Below the pieces are notes generated by a model. That model was not told the DNA's origin and did no database searches. It saw only the letters and a program-made list of their open reading frames with translations. 64,000 nucleotides of DNA from contig CAKOGP040001814.1 in NCBI GenBank assembly GCA_933822405.4, forward strand, positions 1 to 64,000, in the 5' to 3' direction. How positions within the stretch are numbered: position 1 is the stretch's first letter; each line of letters begins with the position of its first letter. Of this stretch, positions 10,648 through 21,888 are shown in pieces. A program made the translations under genes and the position numbers. Source of the stretch: Cylindrotheca closterium. Taxonomy: Eukaryota > Bacillariophyta > Bacillariophyceae > Bacillariales > Bacillariaceae.

Positions 10648-12216
10648 ATGGTGCAACGAATCCAGAACAAACATCTCATAGCTACAGCCGTGCTCCTTCT
10701 TGGCTGTCATGATAATTCTATAACGTCGCGCTGCAATGCCTTATCGAACATGCCAACAAATTCGCATGCTAAGAGACCCTTTTCGTCCATTTCTTCCTCA
10801 TCGCCAATGGCAACAACGACTGGTTCTAGTTCTAGTTCTAGTTCTAGTCTCCACATGGAATCTTCCATCAAACAAAAAAGCAACTCTGCTTTTGAGACAT
10901 CAAGAACAACAACAAGAACAAAACAAAATAGTAGTACTACTAGTTCTTTGATGAAGAACAGTGCCAAGCTGGATGCTACTTCGCTTCCATCTTTCGCACA
11001 AATTCAAGACTTTGTCATGCCAGTGATATTTACATCCATGTTAATAACCTCCAACACAGTCGGCGCTGGAATGCTCGTCTTGCCCGAACTTGTCCAAGGA
11101 CCGGGCATGGGTGCCAGCATGGGCTTGTTCTTTGCTCTATACCTTGGGAACCTCATTTCAGGATTGCTCATTGCCGAAGTGGCCATTACTCAAAAGGAAC
11201 AATCGGGAGAAGACGCTCCTTCTTCCTTCAAGGCCTTTTCGGAAGCCAACCTTGACAGCGAGCTAGCCAAGGATGTGATTGCAGCCGTTTGTGTCATTAA
11301 AAACGCTCTGGTCTTGGCCTTTGGCACCATGAAGGCTGGCCAGCTAGGACACGAGGTCCTAGGGTGGAATGCCGATTTGACTTCTATGGTTTGGGTCATG
11401 CTCTTTGCCGGAGTCCTGGGCACCCAGTCTGCTCCTCGCTTGAGCAAGGTGGCCAGTCTGTTCGTGGCGGGTCTCTTTTCCAGTTTTGCCAGCATTCTCA
11501 TTCCAGGTCTTGCCCACATGGAGACTCCGGTCATGGACGTTCTCACCATGCCTGGGACTTCCAGCGATCCAATGGCTGCAATGGTGACTGCGGCTCCCAT
11601 TATCCTGATGAGCTTTATCTTTCAAAACATTGTGCCCACCACGGCACGGATTTTGGAATACGATCGCACCAAGATTGCTCTGAGCATGGGAATTGGAACC
11701 CTCTTTCCCTTTGCCATGTACGCGGCCTGGTGCATGGCCGTCTTGGGAGGCGGTGTCGATACGGCCGTGGGATTGGATGGTCCCATGTTTACCCTCTTTT
11801 CGGTGGTGACCATTGCTGGATCTCATTTGGGAAGTGCCACTTCCATGGCGGAAGAGTTGGATACTTACCTTCGACCTGCTCTTGACGATACACAAGATCT
11901 TGTGGAACAAGAAGATCGCAAGAATGAAGTCTTTTCATGGGCTTCGGTTCTCATCACGGCCGCCATGGGAATTGGTCTGGGCGAAGGCTTTGCCGGAAAC
12001 CTCAATGATCTCTTGTCTCTGGCAGGAGCGTATGGGTCACCCTTTTTGTACTTTGTGCTTCCACTCATTATGATGTCGACCCAACGAGAAAAGCTTGCCA
12101 GTGAAGCGGAACCAAAAGAGATAATATCCGAAACCCCATTTCCCAACATTCCCCTTGGCATTGCTGCTTCTGCAGCTAGTGCATTTCTTGGATTACAAGC
12201 CTTGCAGATGCTGTAA
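10648..12216 (+). CDS. Aromatic amino-acid permease (TyrP/Mtr-like)
   Basis: 522 residues, single exon, ATG at 10648. After a Ser/Thr/Gln-rich N-terminal extension of about 125 residues comes a multi-span transporter of the tryptophan/tyrosine permease (HAAAP) family. The first span carries NTVGAGMLVLPEL, matching the unwound helix-1 signature of TyrP and Mtr, which bind aromatic amino acids and import them with protons. About ten to eleven hydrophobic segments follow, ending near residue 520. The N-terminus has a hydrophobic start (ATAVLLLGC) and could target an organelle or the secretory route; no clear plastid ASAFAP motif is seen. Such permeases are bacterial-like and also occur in algae and plants. 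A polyadenylation-like AATAAAA follows the stop. Confidence 0.85.
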   Translation: MVQRIQNKHLIATAVLLLGCHDNSITSRCNALSNMPTNSHAKRPFSSISSSSPMATTTGSSSSSSSSLHMESSIKQKSNSAFETSRTTTRTKQNSSTTSSLMKNSAKLDATSLPSFAQIQDFVMPVIFTSMLITSNTVGAGMLVLPELVQGPGMGASMGLFFALYLGNLISGLLIAEVAITQKEQSGEDAPSSFKAFSEANLDSELAKDVIAAVCVIKNALVLAFGTMKAGQLGHEVLGWNADLTSMVWVMLFAGVLGTQSAPRLSKVASLFVAGLFSSFASILIPGLAHMETPVMDVLTMPGTSSDPMAAMVTAAPIILMSFIFQNIVPTTARILEYDRTKIALSMGIGTLFPFAMYAAWCMAVLGGGVDTAVGLDGPMFTLFSVVTIAGSHLGSATSMAEELDTYLRPALDDTQDLVEQEDRKNEVFSWASVLITAAMGIGLGEGFAGNLNDLLSLAGAYGSPFLYFVLPLIMMSTQREKLASEAEPKEIISETPFPNIPLGIAASAASAFLGLQALQML

Positions 12217-12339
12217 AACTACTACTAATGTTGTCTATATAGGTCTAATAAAATATCAATACTATATTACATTATACGTTCATATACATACATTATTGCT
12301 TGTTTTTAGCTTTTGTCAGAGCAGACTGCAAAACTCCCC

Positions 12340-13173
12340 TTATGATGAGATGGCACCGTAAGGACTGACTCCCAGTACTAGCGAGCTCGTTTCGTTGGGG
12401 CCACTTCTCTTGATATCACCCTTCTTGCGATTATCGATTGGGGTTTCCATCTTTCCTTCTACAGCCGCCAGGTACCATTCGGTGCTCAAAATGGCAAACA
12501 AAATAGAAAGGACAAACGAGTCGTCAAACATGCCCTTTACCAATTGAATCCATTCCTCATCACTGGCTGTTGTTTCGTCCAATTGAGGGTAAAGCCCATC
12601 CCATCCCATGGAATGAGTGATAATGAGCAAAACCAAAAAGAATCGTTGGAGCGAAATGGTGTGCATGTAACCGACCAATCGAAGGACCCAATACTTGTGC
12701 AGGGCAATGTCTCGAAAATAGGCATACCGCCAGGCCTTCACGATGCAAAAGATAGAGGCAACATTCAGTATGTAGGATACCATCGTGATAACGTTACTTC
12801 CCGAAGTAGATGCCAGGCCAAACCCCGTGACATTTTGGATCAATAGTATGGTCAGAAGAAACCGACCCAACATGCGATGAAAGGGCTTGTAGTTGTGACG
12901 AATCATGGGAATGAGTTGCAGAAAATAGAGGTTCCACCAAAAAATAGCACCGAGTACATGCGGCAGAAACCAAATATAACGCAAGCTGGTATAGTAGGAC
13001 TTTCCGATCTTAGTGAATCCCTTGTCCAAGCTTTCGGGGTCCTCCATAAAAGTGGACAAGGCATGTCGTTTGTCCCAGAAATGAACATGAAACAAATTGG
13101 CCAGAGAAAATGCCCAAATTACAAGATAGAGAAAAGAGAACCAGATGACGACAATCTTGTCACGTGTTTTCAT
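12340..13173 (-). CDS. DUF2306-like multi-span membrane protein
   Basis: 277 residues from ATG 13173; upstream frame is open but has no ATG. There are about six to eight hydrophobic spans. The segment ALHKYWVLR, an H-x-W-x-x-R pattern just before a membrane span, and an earlier KPFHRMLGR resemble the DUF2306 family of predicted membrane proteins, where histidines at membrane boundaries may bind haem or metal. Function is unknown in the family. The C-terminus is hydrophilic (KKGDIKRSGPNETSS). The gene converges on the permease. Confidence 0.6.
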   Translation of the reverse strand: MKTRDKIVVIWFSFLYLVIWAFSLANLFHVHFWDKRHALSTFMEDPESLDKGFTKIGKSYYTSLRYIWFLPHVLGAIFWWNLYFLQLIPMIRHNYKPFHRMLGRFLLTILLIQNVTGFGLASTSGSNVITMVSYILNVASIFCIVKAWRYAYFRDIALHKYWVLRLVGYMHTISLQRFFLVLLIITHSMGWDGLYPQLDETTASDEEWIQLVKGMFDDSFVLSILFAILSTEWYLAAVEGKMETPIDNRKKGDIKRSGPNETSSLVLGVSPYGAISS

Positions 13174-13436
13174 GTTTGAATCTTTGATGCTGTTTGTGGT
13201 TGCTCTCGTTGCTGTGTATCGGAAGATGTCTTTTGGGCTCGTCACAATATATATTACAACATAAAATATCAGAGATCTTGATGGGTCCAATTGATCGATC
13301 CAAAACAAAAATGGAAATGGATTGATATAAAATCTAAAATCATGATTCCTACAGTACTTTTCGACTGCTGCAAGTTGTTTGAAAGGCGCCTTCTAGACCT
13401 TACTTTAAATATGTTTTCGACACCCTATCACACCAT

Positions 13437-14488
13437 TTATTCCAACTTTCGTTTCTTGGAAGAAGGAGGACTTGGAACTCCTTCTCCGTTGGGTTTTTCA
13501 CAATGTTCAAAGATGCTGACGTGATCCCGCAGTAGTGAGAACATAACTGCAGCCGGTATTGGGCTTTTATCAGGCGGAAATCCCGTTTCATCATAGCCAA
13601 AATCGTTGATAGAGGCAAAGTAGTCAATGGATGGAGGATTCGGGGCCATAATCCAAGTGAGATGGGGCGGTTTGCTAACTCCATTTCAATATTCGATCGC
13701 ATCTGTCTTCATTCCATCGATGTGCTGCATCGCATTGAGACTTACTCTAGACTTTTACTCTCATTCACCCTCTTCAAAAGGAAACGCAGCGATACAGCTT
13801 GCTCTCTTTCTGTCAGCGAAGGTCTCTAATCCTTAAACGGGTTGAAGCTCAAGTGCAATGGTGTAAAAATCTTCGTTCATATCCTTCATCTTTGTTGAAA
13901 AGTTCATGATTGAATCATAACTGATGCAATTGAATTGTAAGTCTACCTCGTCAATCTTGCAGCCACCCTTGCATAGAATAGATCCCAAAGGGGGTAGATC
14001 ACAAACCTCGCTGCCAAAGAGCGACAAAAATCTCAAGTTTGTAAATGCATTGAACAACCCATTCAAGCCATATCTTGCAACATTGGCACTTATAAATTCA
14101 AGCCGCTTCAGAATCCTGTTCTTGAATAATAATTGCTCTTCAGTACTCGTGTTGAATGCTGGCAACAAGCATGATTCGTCATAAATCTTCAACTCTTGCA
14201 ATTTGCAGTCGTCATTGCTTATCCATTCACGCAATGCCTCAATAACTTCTTCTGGCATGTTCCCCAGATTCTGGGGTCCATTTGCAAAAGGTGAAACAAC
14301 TTGCGCGCAGCATCACTCCAACTGGTGATCACTCCTATCACAAAAATAGTGTTGTAATCGTCATGGACGGTGGCAATGTCAGTAGTACCATTACAAAGAT
14401 GTATTTGATCCCTGATACGTACGCCAATCAGCGAAACATAAATGAAAATGTATGCTTCCGCTTGCACTACTACCAAATCATGAGCCAT
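13437..14488 (-). pseudogene. LRR-protein gene relic
   Basis: Three minus-strand segments look like pieces of one leucine-rich-repeat gene. Segment A (14488 to about 14270) ends in LLQMDPRIWG; segment B (14258 to 13833), starting MPEEVIEALREWIS, continues that motif in another frame and carries LRR-like strands (LQELKIYD, LKRLEFISAN, LRFLSLFGSE). Segment C (about 13700 to 13437) contains AAVMFSLLRDHVSIFEHC and ends in a basic KKRKLE tail. The frame changes at least twice and stops separate B from C, so a decayed copy is more likely than an intron-containing gene. A further open stretch at 14557-14757 might be its 5' part. Confidence 0.4.
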
Positions 14489-14844
14489 TCTGAATGATCA
14501 GTGTTTCTCACAAATTCTCTTCTTGAGGAACTTGTGAAATGTGGCAGCAGCCTCCACTATAGGTCAGCGTTCGGACCGTGAGTGTATTCATCGTTGTCAA
14601 TTCGTTGATCGATTTCGTGTTGTTGTGTGTCAATCAGGAAAATCGAGAGGTCTCTGATCCAACTAGTCCAATGGCCTGAGATTTGAACTTCCTTTTGATC
14701 GGTCGACGGATGTGCTAAAATGTGGGGCAGGCGCATTTCAATTCCAAAGACTACAGTCATTAAGAAATATATAAAATAGGTTTTGCCGCCACTATGAGGT
14801 CACAAGAAATTTCATGACAACACGCAAACAAACAAAGGAAGAAG

Positions 14845-15597
14845 ATGATGATGATGTATTCTCATAGACCATTGCTACGCACCTTTTTCATCCTTCATTG
14901 CTTACTGGGATTCAATCCTGTCTCTTCCCTGCAAGAGGAAACGGAATTGTCGTCTTCGCTTTCCTCTGCGGCGGTGCCTTCCAGCAATTTGAGACAACCA
15001 CTTCATTTGCAACCACAAGAAATTACTCTGGAGAGCATTGATGATGAAGATTATATGATAGCGGAAGCACGTCCAAGACGAAAACTATGGGACTTTTGGT
15101 CGGTCATGATGCTGATTCATCCGCCCTGTCCCCCTCCAGACTCACCTCGCCAACCTCCCCACTGCCGAAACAGTGGAAGAAATGGTTCAAATGGAGGCAG
15201 TGGTAGTGGCGGTAGCAGTAGCGGCAGTGGTGGCAGCAGTAGCGGTAGTAGTGGATCTTCCTCTTCTTCCTCCTCCAATTCTGCTAACGCCGCCTCGTCG
15301 TCGTCCTATTATGATGATGGGTCTGGTGGATCCTCATCATCCTCCACCAGCAGTGCCGCAGCAGCCAACAGCGCCAATTATCAAAGTCAACAAGATCAAG
15401 ATGGATTTGGAGGCCTTGGTTGGTACATTATCCCAGTTGGTCTATCATTGTTCACCACTGCCTTTGCCGTGGTGGTGGGATCCCGTCGCAAACCACCTAA
15501 ACACAATTTGAGCGGAGCACTGAGTCGTCGAGTAGTAGCTACAGATGCCTATGCGGAACATGTCCTGCCGCCAGCAGCAATGGCTCCGGTGGTGTAA
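14845..15597 (+). CDS. Ser/Gly-rich secreted single-pass protein
   Basis: 250 residues, ATG at 14845 following an A/G-rich leader. A signal peptide is likely (about residues 1-28, FFILHCLLGFNPVSS). A short acidic region follows, then a PPCPPP motif and a Ser/Gly low-complexity stretch (about 115-175), then one membrane span (about 190-212, YIIPVGLSLFTTAFAVVVG) followed by a basic RRK stop-transfer and a short cytosolic tail. This is a type I surface-protein layout. Ser-rich ectodomains are typical of glycosylated or phosphorylated cell-wall proteins in diatoms, but no silaffin Lys clusters are present. Family unknown. Confidence 0.65.
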   Translation: MMMMYSHRPLLRTFFILHCLLGFNPVSSLQEETELSSSLSSAAVPSSNLRQPLHLQPQEITLESIDDEDYMIAEARPRRKLWDFWSVMMLIHPPCPPPDSPRQPPHCRNSGRNGSNGGSGSGGSSSGSGGSSSGSSGSSSSSSSNSANAASSSSYYDDGSGGSSSSSTSSAAAANSANYQSQQDQDGFGGLGWYIIPVGLSLFTTAFAVVVGSRRKPPKHNLSGALSRRVVATDAYAEHVLPPAAMAPVV

Positions 15598-15906
15598 CTG
15601 CTGCTTTGCTGTTTTTTGTGAGAAAATAAGGGGAACATGCTCGCAAACCACAAGATTGCAAGATTATATATATCATGGTCACAAATACCATCGAGCGTTT
15701 CGATGGTGACAAAAAAGTAGTAGATAATACATTTTAAAATTAAACGTTTAGTGCAGATACATCGATATTTTTGAATAGATCTGAAGTTTTCCTTCGTCCA
15801 GTGGTTGTCCACTCGCTGATGACAAACAACAATCGTAGCACATTCCAACTGCATTAGATTTTTGTATATAACTATCCCCAAAATTGACAACATGATCGCA
15901 AGAAAC

Positions 15907-16692
15907 CTATGCTCTTGGATCAATAGATGTCATTGTCACTAACGATCCATCTTGTTCCCGCTTCTTGTTGGCCTCGATCCAGCGGTCCAAATCTAGTTCT
16001 GCCTTGCCCCCAACATCCTTTAGCAACAAATCCGTGTCCATGACATCTTTCAGATCGTCCACCTTGCTAATGAACACGCATCGCGCCTTGACTTTGGCTG
16101 GGAAGAACATGGTAGACAAGGCCTTGAAGAAGGCATAAAAGACAAAGGGTGCATTCAACAGATAAATGTTCTTGATGCGGATGGGAAAATGACCAAAAAT
16201 GGCCGAAAACAAGAGTTTCGGAATCCCCAAATCGGCATTCTTGGAGGGACTGAATCCCTTGAGATCGTGTAGAATGGTGATACCTTCGTCGCAACTTTCT
16301 GGCATTTCCAACATGCGATCAATGTTGTAAAACATCATTCGGCAGACGCCTTCAACGGTTCGGCCATCCTTCATGTCATTGTTCCGCAATCGTCCAATCA
16401 AAATGGGACTCCCTGTGTTGGTAGTGCAGCCGGGTGGATGGACAATGACTTGAGACTTTATCAGACGCAGCAACTCATCATCTTTGGTCAGGCGCAAGGA
16501 ATCATCAAAGAGACTGGGATTGGCTTTTTTCCATTGACAAAAGGCCCTGAAGCGTTCGGTGGCTCGTTGGACATTGGGTTTCCAACGAAGGAATTGTTGG
16601 AGATGAATGTCTTCAATACCATCGGCTGTAGAGCCCAAGGATTCCTTAAATGCTGGCAAGAGCTCGTTGAGTTGTTGGTCCGTGACTGTCAT
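15907..16692 (-). CDS. CRAL-TRIO (Sec14-like) lipid-transfer protein
   Basis: 261 residues from ATG 16692. Layout matches CRAL-TRIO: an N-terminal helical domain with LQQFLRWKPNVQRATERF (the CRAL-TRIO-N pattern), then the lipid-binding lobe with GITILHDLKGFS, a long helical gate (IYLLNAPFVFYAFFKAL) and the terminal strand CVFISKVDDLKD. Such proteins exchange phosphatidylinositol, tocopherols or similar lipids between membranes. No transit peptide or GOLD domain is visible, so a cytosolic role is inferred; ligand unknown. Length is normal for a minimal family member. Confidence 0.85.
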   Translation of the reverse strand: MTVTDQQLNELLPAFKESLGSTADGIEDIHLQQFLRWKPNVQRATERFRAFCQWKKANPSLFDDSLRLTKDDELLRLIKSQVIVHPPGCTTNTGSPILIGRLRNNDMKDGRTVEGVCRMMFYNIDRMLEMPESCDEGITILHDLKGFSPSKNADLGIPKLLFSAIFGHFPIRIKNIYLLNAPFVFYAFFKALSTMFFPAKVKARCVFISKVDDLKDVMDTDLLLKDVGGKAELDLDRWIEANKKREQDGSLVTMTSIDPRA

Positions 16693-17120
16693 GTTTCTGC
16701 GATGAATGATGAATTGGGAAAACTGATGGTCAATTTGATTTTATGAGGAGAGTGATATTTGATTGATTTTTTTATATGAGGCTCGAAGTCTTGCGGGATT
16801 GGCGAGTAAAATAAGGCTCGAACGAACACCAACGAACAAATCGAAGCTTTTTGAAGTGCACGAACATTTTCTATCACCACGACCAATACGCCGTACACGT
16901 GTACCGGTATCTCGTTGACATGAACAAAGAAGCAAGTGAAGACACAAATTCCTGATTGTGTGTGCTCATTTTGGCTATTTGATGGTCATCAACAAATATG
17001 ACAGCGGACACATTCTTGGGATTACAGGATTGGTATGCTGGCCTGACACGAATAAGACACACGCGAATACTAGACGAAGTTAAGTTTATCGATTAGATTC
17101 TCGCCCCTATGGCTAGCTAG
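16693..17120. other. Intergenic region
   Basis: About 430 bp between the start of the CRAL-TRIO gene and the end of the SulP gene, both on the minus strand. No gene or defined element recognised; a short GCTAGCTAGCTA run lies near 17112. Confidence 0.45.
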
Positions 17121-19314
17121 CTATTTTTTCAAACGTTGCGACTTGTTGATTGGATCCACGCCCACCAGATAGGTTGGATCTGAAGACGCATCCACATCAA
17201 ATTCGGTCGACCACTCGCCAACATCGGAACATTCTAGAATCTTTTCCCGACAGTCAGGACTGACATGGCGCAAGTGAAGTTTGACGCCGAGATCATGATA
17301 TCGCTTGCACACTGATTCGATAGCCATAATGGCCGCATGATCCCAAACTTGAGAATTCAAAAAGTCAATCACTGTTTCTCGACCCGTCATAAACTTGGGA
17401 GGATGTGATGGAGTCTCTTCGCTAGTACCTTCGTTTGCTTTGCTTTTGGCCTTTAACAAAAATCGATTCTCAAGCTTGGTGGCAATCTCGCGGTCTTGTT
17501 CCGATGGTTGGCATAATTTTTGAAAGGTCAAGGCGCTCCCAAAGAAGAGTGGTCCTTGCACGTTTATGTAACGATTTTGCAAGGATGTTCCTTTGCCTGT
17601 AGAACGTGCGGATATATTGCAACTAGCCTGCCAAGCAAATCGAAGGGCTGACGCCAATACGCCCAATCCTACTGCTGCTGCCATGTTGACAAAGGTAGTA
17701 GTCAATGTCACGGAAACCGTGAGGATAATGTCGGCCCATGGCACTTGACCCTTCACCATGGAATCCAGCAAGCCCCAAGAAAAGGTATGCTGGGCAACAG
17801 TCAGCATCAGACCAACCAAGGCAGCCACGGGTATTCTTTCCAAGATTGGAGCAAAGAAAGTGACTCCCGCCAAGACAAAGATAGCTACAGCGATACTGGA
17901 CAGTCGGCCGGTACCACCCGCTTGAACATTAACTAGAGACTGCCCCAGTAATGCCGAACCGCCCATGCCTCCCATGCTTCCACTGACTAGATTGCCTAAT
18001 CCTTGGGCGATGCTTTCTTTGGTATTCTTTCCTTTTGTATTCGTGCGTTCGTCGACAATTTGCAATGCCAATAGGGATTGCAACAAGCCAACCACGGCCA
18101 CCTCCAATGCTGTTGGAAATACCTTTCTCAGATGCTCCAGCGTGAGAATGGATCCATACGGTGGCAGCCATTTTTGAATTCCCACTGACGATTCGTCAGC
18201 CGAACCAGCAAATGGAAACAGAGCCTGTACCAGCGTTCCAATCCCACCTTGAAAGGCTTCTGGACCGACAATGTCCACCAACTTGGGTACTGGGAGTTCC
18301 ATCTTTTCCACTAAAATGGACGCAAAACCTAGAGCAATCAACGGGGATGGTATTATCGATCCCTTGGCAATCTTGGGAAAATATTCAATGATGAGTGCGG
18401 ATGCTACTACCAGTATCGAGTGCCACTTCAATGCGGTTCCACGCAACCAGACTCCATGTGGATGTTGAAAGTGAGGGATCTGCGCTTGAACTACCTTGAT
18501 GGCTAGGCCCTGTTCACACATATTTAAAAAATAGGTTCGATGTGTTAGTATTGTAATTGATGAAATGGGCAAAAACTCCACAACAATACTCGTATATTCC
18601 AAGTCGACCAAAAGAGTTCCTTCTACCGCTCGCATAACTATAAAATAGTACAGTACTCACATTGACAAATCCAAGCATCACAGGCCGCGGCACCACTCGG
18701 ATATACTTTCCGCATCGAGTCAACCCGAGACAAATCTGCATCAAACCAGCCAGAATGACGGCCAAACCCACCATTAAGGGTCCTTCTTGTTGGCACAATG
18801 GCTTTAATATCATGGACACGGTCGCACTGGCTCCACTGACGAGGCCCGGCCTTCCACCCAAGGTGCCACTAAAAGTTGCCATTATGATGGTGGACCCCAA
18901 ACCCACCAATGGACTCAAGCCTGCTGTCATGGCAAAGGTGGAAGCTTCTGGGATCAAGGCAATGGCCGATGCTAGTCCGGCTAGTACATTTTGGGCCTGT
19001 ATCCGGACAATTTCGGCATTGTTGTTGTTGTTGTTGTTCTTTTGATTGTTGTTGTTGTTGTTGTTGTTGTTCTTTTGATTGTTGTTGTTGTTGTTGTTAT
19101 TACTACTGCCGCCATTGCCATTTTTCTTCTTTCCGTTTCGTCCCAGCACAAAGGATTGGAGTTGGGCAAACTTGGATACCTTTTTCTTGGCAAACGGATT
19201 GGGAATAATGGAGGGGACTGCCGAGGTTATCGTGGATGCCGCATGGGCGGCTTCCTTCTGTGCCACAAACAGCACACAAAGAATGATGAAATTGTAGTAA
19301 TAGGACCGTCCCAT
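17121..19314 (-). CDS. SulP/SLC26-type anion transporter with STAS
   Basis: Two exons, 19314-18661 and 18509-17121, separated by a 151-bp GTGAGT...CAG intron whose removal joins GFVN to GLAI in frame; 680 residues. After an N-terminal hydrophobic segment comes an Asn-rich linker (about residues 70-100, from GTT/AAC microsatellites), then the SulP membrane domain: ALIPEASTFA in span 1, PGLVSGASATVS near span 3, GLGNLVSGSMGGMGGSALLGQSLVN in the mid-domain. The C-terminus (about 560-665) is a STAS domain with YINVQGPLFFGS. Family members move sulfate, bicarbonate or other anions; the sequence resembles bacterial-type SulP proteins, but the ion cannot be assigned. Residence in plasma membrane or an organelle is open. 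Confidence 0.85.
19018..19099. repeat. (GTT/AAC)n coding microsatellite
   Basis: Three runs of GTT (AAC on the coding strand) separated by CTTTTGATT interruptions. They encode the interrupted poly-Asn linker (N-tracts broken by QK) of the SulP transporter. On the opposite strand they give a misleading Cys/Val-rich open frame. Confidence 0.95.
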
Positions 19315-20099
19315 TATTTTCTGGATTGTGTTATTACTCTATATATATTGCCAAGTGCCATCGCAGTTGTCCTTTCGCCCTTTGTTGTCTTCTATATTAT
19401 TCCGATGACGCCATTGCAAGTTGACATGTATCTTGTTCAATCGGTTGAGTCAAATGACGGGTGGAGGTTTCCCGCGCCGCCCCGCCGATCGGAGATACAT
19501 ATTGAATATTATGGGAACCCCTTGGTCAAATGTATGTGTGTAGTGTAGATATGTATCCAGAGATAGACTTTTTATAATATACTGTAGGCATCATTGTCAG
19601 TTGCATCAGAGAACACTTACCTTGTATCAGCGGAATGTTGCCACAATTGATTGAAAAACACCTAAGAAGTAGTTCATGAAAAGATGGCAGCATGAGCGAG
19701 GCAGCAACAAGCTCCTTCTTCTTGGTGTTCATGTTCTTTGTTGTTGTGGTTGTCGTCAACCATCTTGAGGTCTCTTTAGTTGTATATATATATATATATA
19801 GCTATGTTTAATTTATTTTGTGTTTATATTGTTTGTATAATTTTCACAAGAGAGAATTGATTGGACTTTCGTGCAACCCAATGGTGGCTCTTGGTCCATC
19901 CGCAATGTCTCTCGGGTGAGCAAAATTCGTTTGTCCCGCCACCGTATTCCGATTCATCCATAGATTCATTCATTCACCTGCACCATTACGACAAAGACAT
20001 CAATACCTTCCTTCATTCCTTCCTTCCTTCCCTCCACTTGTCATCGTCATCGTCAGATATGATTATCATAATCAATGGACATTCGGTGAATCAATTAAT
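19315..20099. other. Intergenic region with AT and CTT repeats
   Basis: Nearly 800 bp without a supported gene. It holds a TA dinucleotide run (19783-19800) and a CTTC/TTCC run (about 20006-20034). Open frames here lack resemblance to anything. Confidence 0.5.
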
Positions 20100-21056
20100 C
20101 TATTGAAATTCACTGGCATTGGAATTGGTCCGGGTACGCTTGGATGGATGCAAGAGCTGTTCATCCTCATCTTCTTCTTCCATGACGGTATGAGTTCCAA
20201 AGAGACGATCACCAACATCCCCCAATCCTGGCAAGATGAGACCATCCTTGGTCAAGACAGGGTCGACGTGGGCGACGGTAAAGTCTACATCGGGGTGAGC
20301 CTCACTCAGAGTTTTCAAACCATGGTGGCTGGAAATGACGCAAATGACGTGAATCTTTTCGACTCCCCACTAGTATCAAGTAAAAAACAAAAATGTGAGA
20401 AACTTGGAAATCATACGTGTCAGCATCATCATCATCATGATGTTGGGCACTTGTTTGGTTTTTCGTACCTTTTTCAAAATACCAATGACCGCCCCCATGG
20501 TGGCCGAAGAAGCCACATCAGGGTCGAGAACATAGGCAATGTCCGAATCACACTTTCTCGGCAATCGATTGAAGTAGACCACGGGTCCTTGACCATGGGG
20601 CAAGTTGTACATTCCAATGTGATGAACTGCCGCCTTTGGGAGCAATTCAGTCATGCCATCGGCCATGCCCAAACCCGATCGTAAAATGGGAATGAGAGCG
20701 ATCTTATCATCGAGTCGACTTCCCAAGCAATCGGCTTGATGATTGGCATTTCCAGCCACGCTGACGGAAATGGGAATCTCCTTGGTCTTGAGATTGCACG
20801 TCGCTTCGTATCCCAAATGGTACGTGATTGCCTTGAGAGTGGAGCGAAAAGTGTCTTGAGATGTGGCAGAGGACCGCAAGACGGCAATCTTGTGTTGCAA
20901 GACGGGGTGATTGGAAATGTGGACATTGGGACCGTAGGACGCGGGAGCTTCGCTAAGCACCATCTTGGCGTCTGCCGTATTGGTCGTAGTGTCCGTAGAA
21001 GAAGTTAGTGTAGTAGTATCAGTAGCAGAAGGAGCCATGGTGGTGGTAGATGTCAT
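20100..21056 (-). CDS. Uracil phosphoribosyltransferase
   Basis: Two exons, 21056-20469 and 20369-20100; the 99-bp intron (GTACGA...CTAG) is phase 0 and its removal gives 285 residues. The enzyme condenses uracil with PRPP to UMP (pyrimidine salvage). Diagnostic features: ALIPILRSGLGM, the PRPP-binding segment YVLDPDVASSATMGA, and the uracil-binding PGLGDVGDRLFGT near the C-terminus. The N-terminal 40 residues are Thr/Ser-rich and poorly structured; alternative in-frame Met codons exist at 21038. The PRPP loop differs from the bacterial DPMLATGGS form, in the way eukaryotic members do. After the catalytic domain an acidic, Ser/Thr-rich tail follows (MEEEDEDEQ). Confidence 0.9.
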
Positions 21057-21888
21057 GCAAAGAGAAGAGGGTAGAAAAGAGTACGACAAAGAGTGGTGAC
21101 TGCTGGAATCAATCACGACACAAGTTGAATTTATGTGTCAACGAAATAACGAAATTGCATTTTCTGTTTTCTTGTTTTTCGATTTCGAATCTCTCCTTGG
21201 GCAATCAGAATTCTCATACGACGGTATCTGTGACGTGCGACTATTGACTGCGAAGTATGAGAACTGGACCTCAAAAAGGGACCCGGATCAATTCTCATTC
21301 TTCCAAGAACGGAGTTGAAGTTTGAGTGACCGTCACGCGCGATGGCAAGGTGTCGAGTCAGCAGAAGTCGAAGGGATCAACTACAGGAGCCGATGACGAG
21401 CGACGAACTGCTGACGATGATGATTCTCACTTTTGAACTTGAAATGACTGACTGACTTGACTGACTGACTCACACTCATCACGACGAAGCCGCAGGTTTC
21501 GATTTCTCAACATTTTTGAACTTGTAGAGAAAAAGATACCTCAGAAGAAATGCATGAATCTTGTGATCGATTGCTCAATGAATGAATCAATCTGAATCTT
21601 CAAATGTGTCCCCGTATGTTACGGCGAGACCAAGGTACTAGCATACTAGCTACTTACTCATGCATTCACTCCTCCTGTGATCTACTCCTTAGATGATACT
21701 ATTAAAATCAATAGTGAAAGACGAACTAGGATACTGTATGAGTATTGTTGTTGTATTGACATTCTATTTACAAAACTTGTAGTTGTCTAGTGGAAAAGGA
21801 GGAGGGTTCAATAGCGGCCCTCTTCTTCTTCTTGTTGTTGTTTCTATCAGTTGGTAGCAGTGTGGACATGATCCTTGTTGTGGTTTCT
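21057..21888. other. Intergenic region
   Basis: About 830 bp without a gene I can support. A TGAC-rich run lies at about 21445-21471. Otherwise nothing recognised. Confidence 0.5.

Noticed and set aside
11359..11910. Long antisense and alternate-frame ORFs within the permease
   Set aside because: Shadows of a GC-richer coding region; no family resemblance.
18909..19548. Cys- and Val-rich plus-strand open frames
   Set aside because: They are the antisense reading of the SulP poly-Asn microsatellite.
21445..21471. TGAC repeats considered as a CRISPR-like or regulatory array
   Set aside because: Simple tetranucleotide slippage without spacers.
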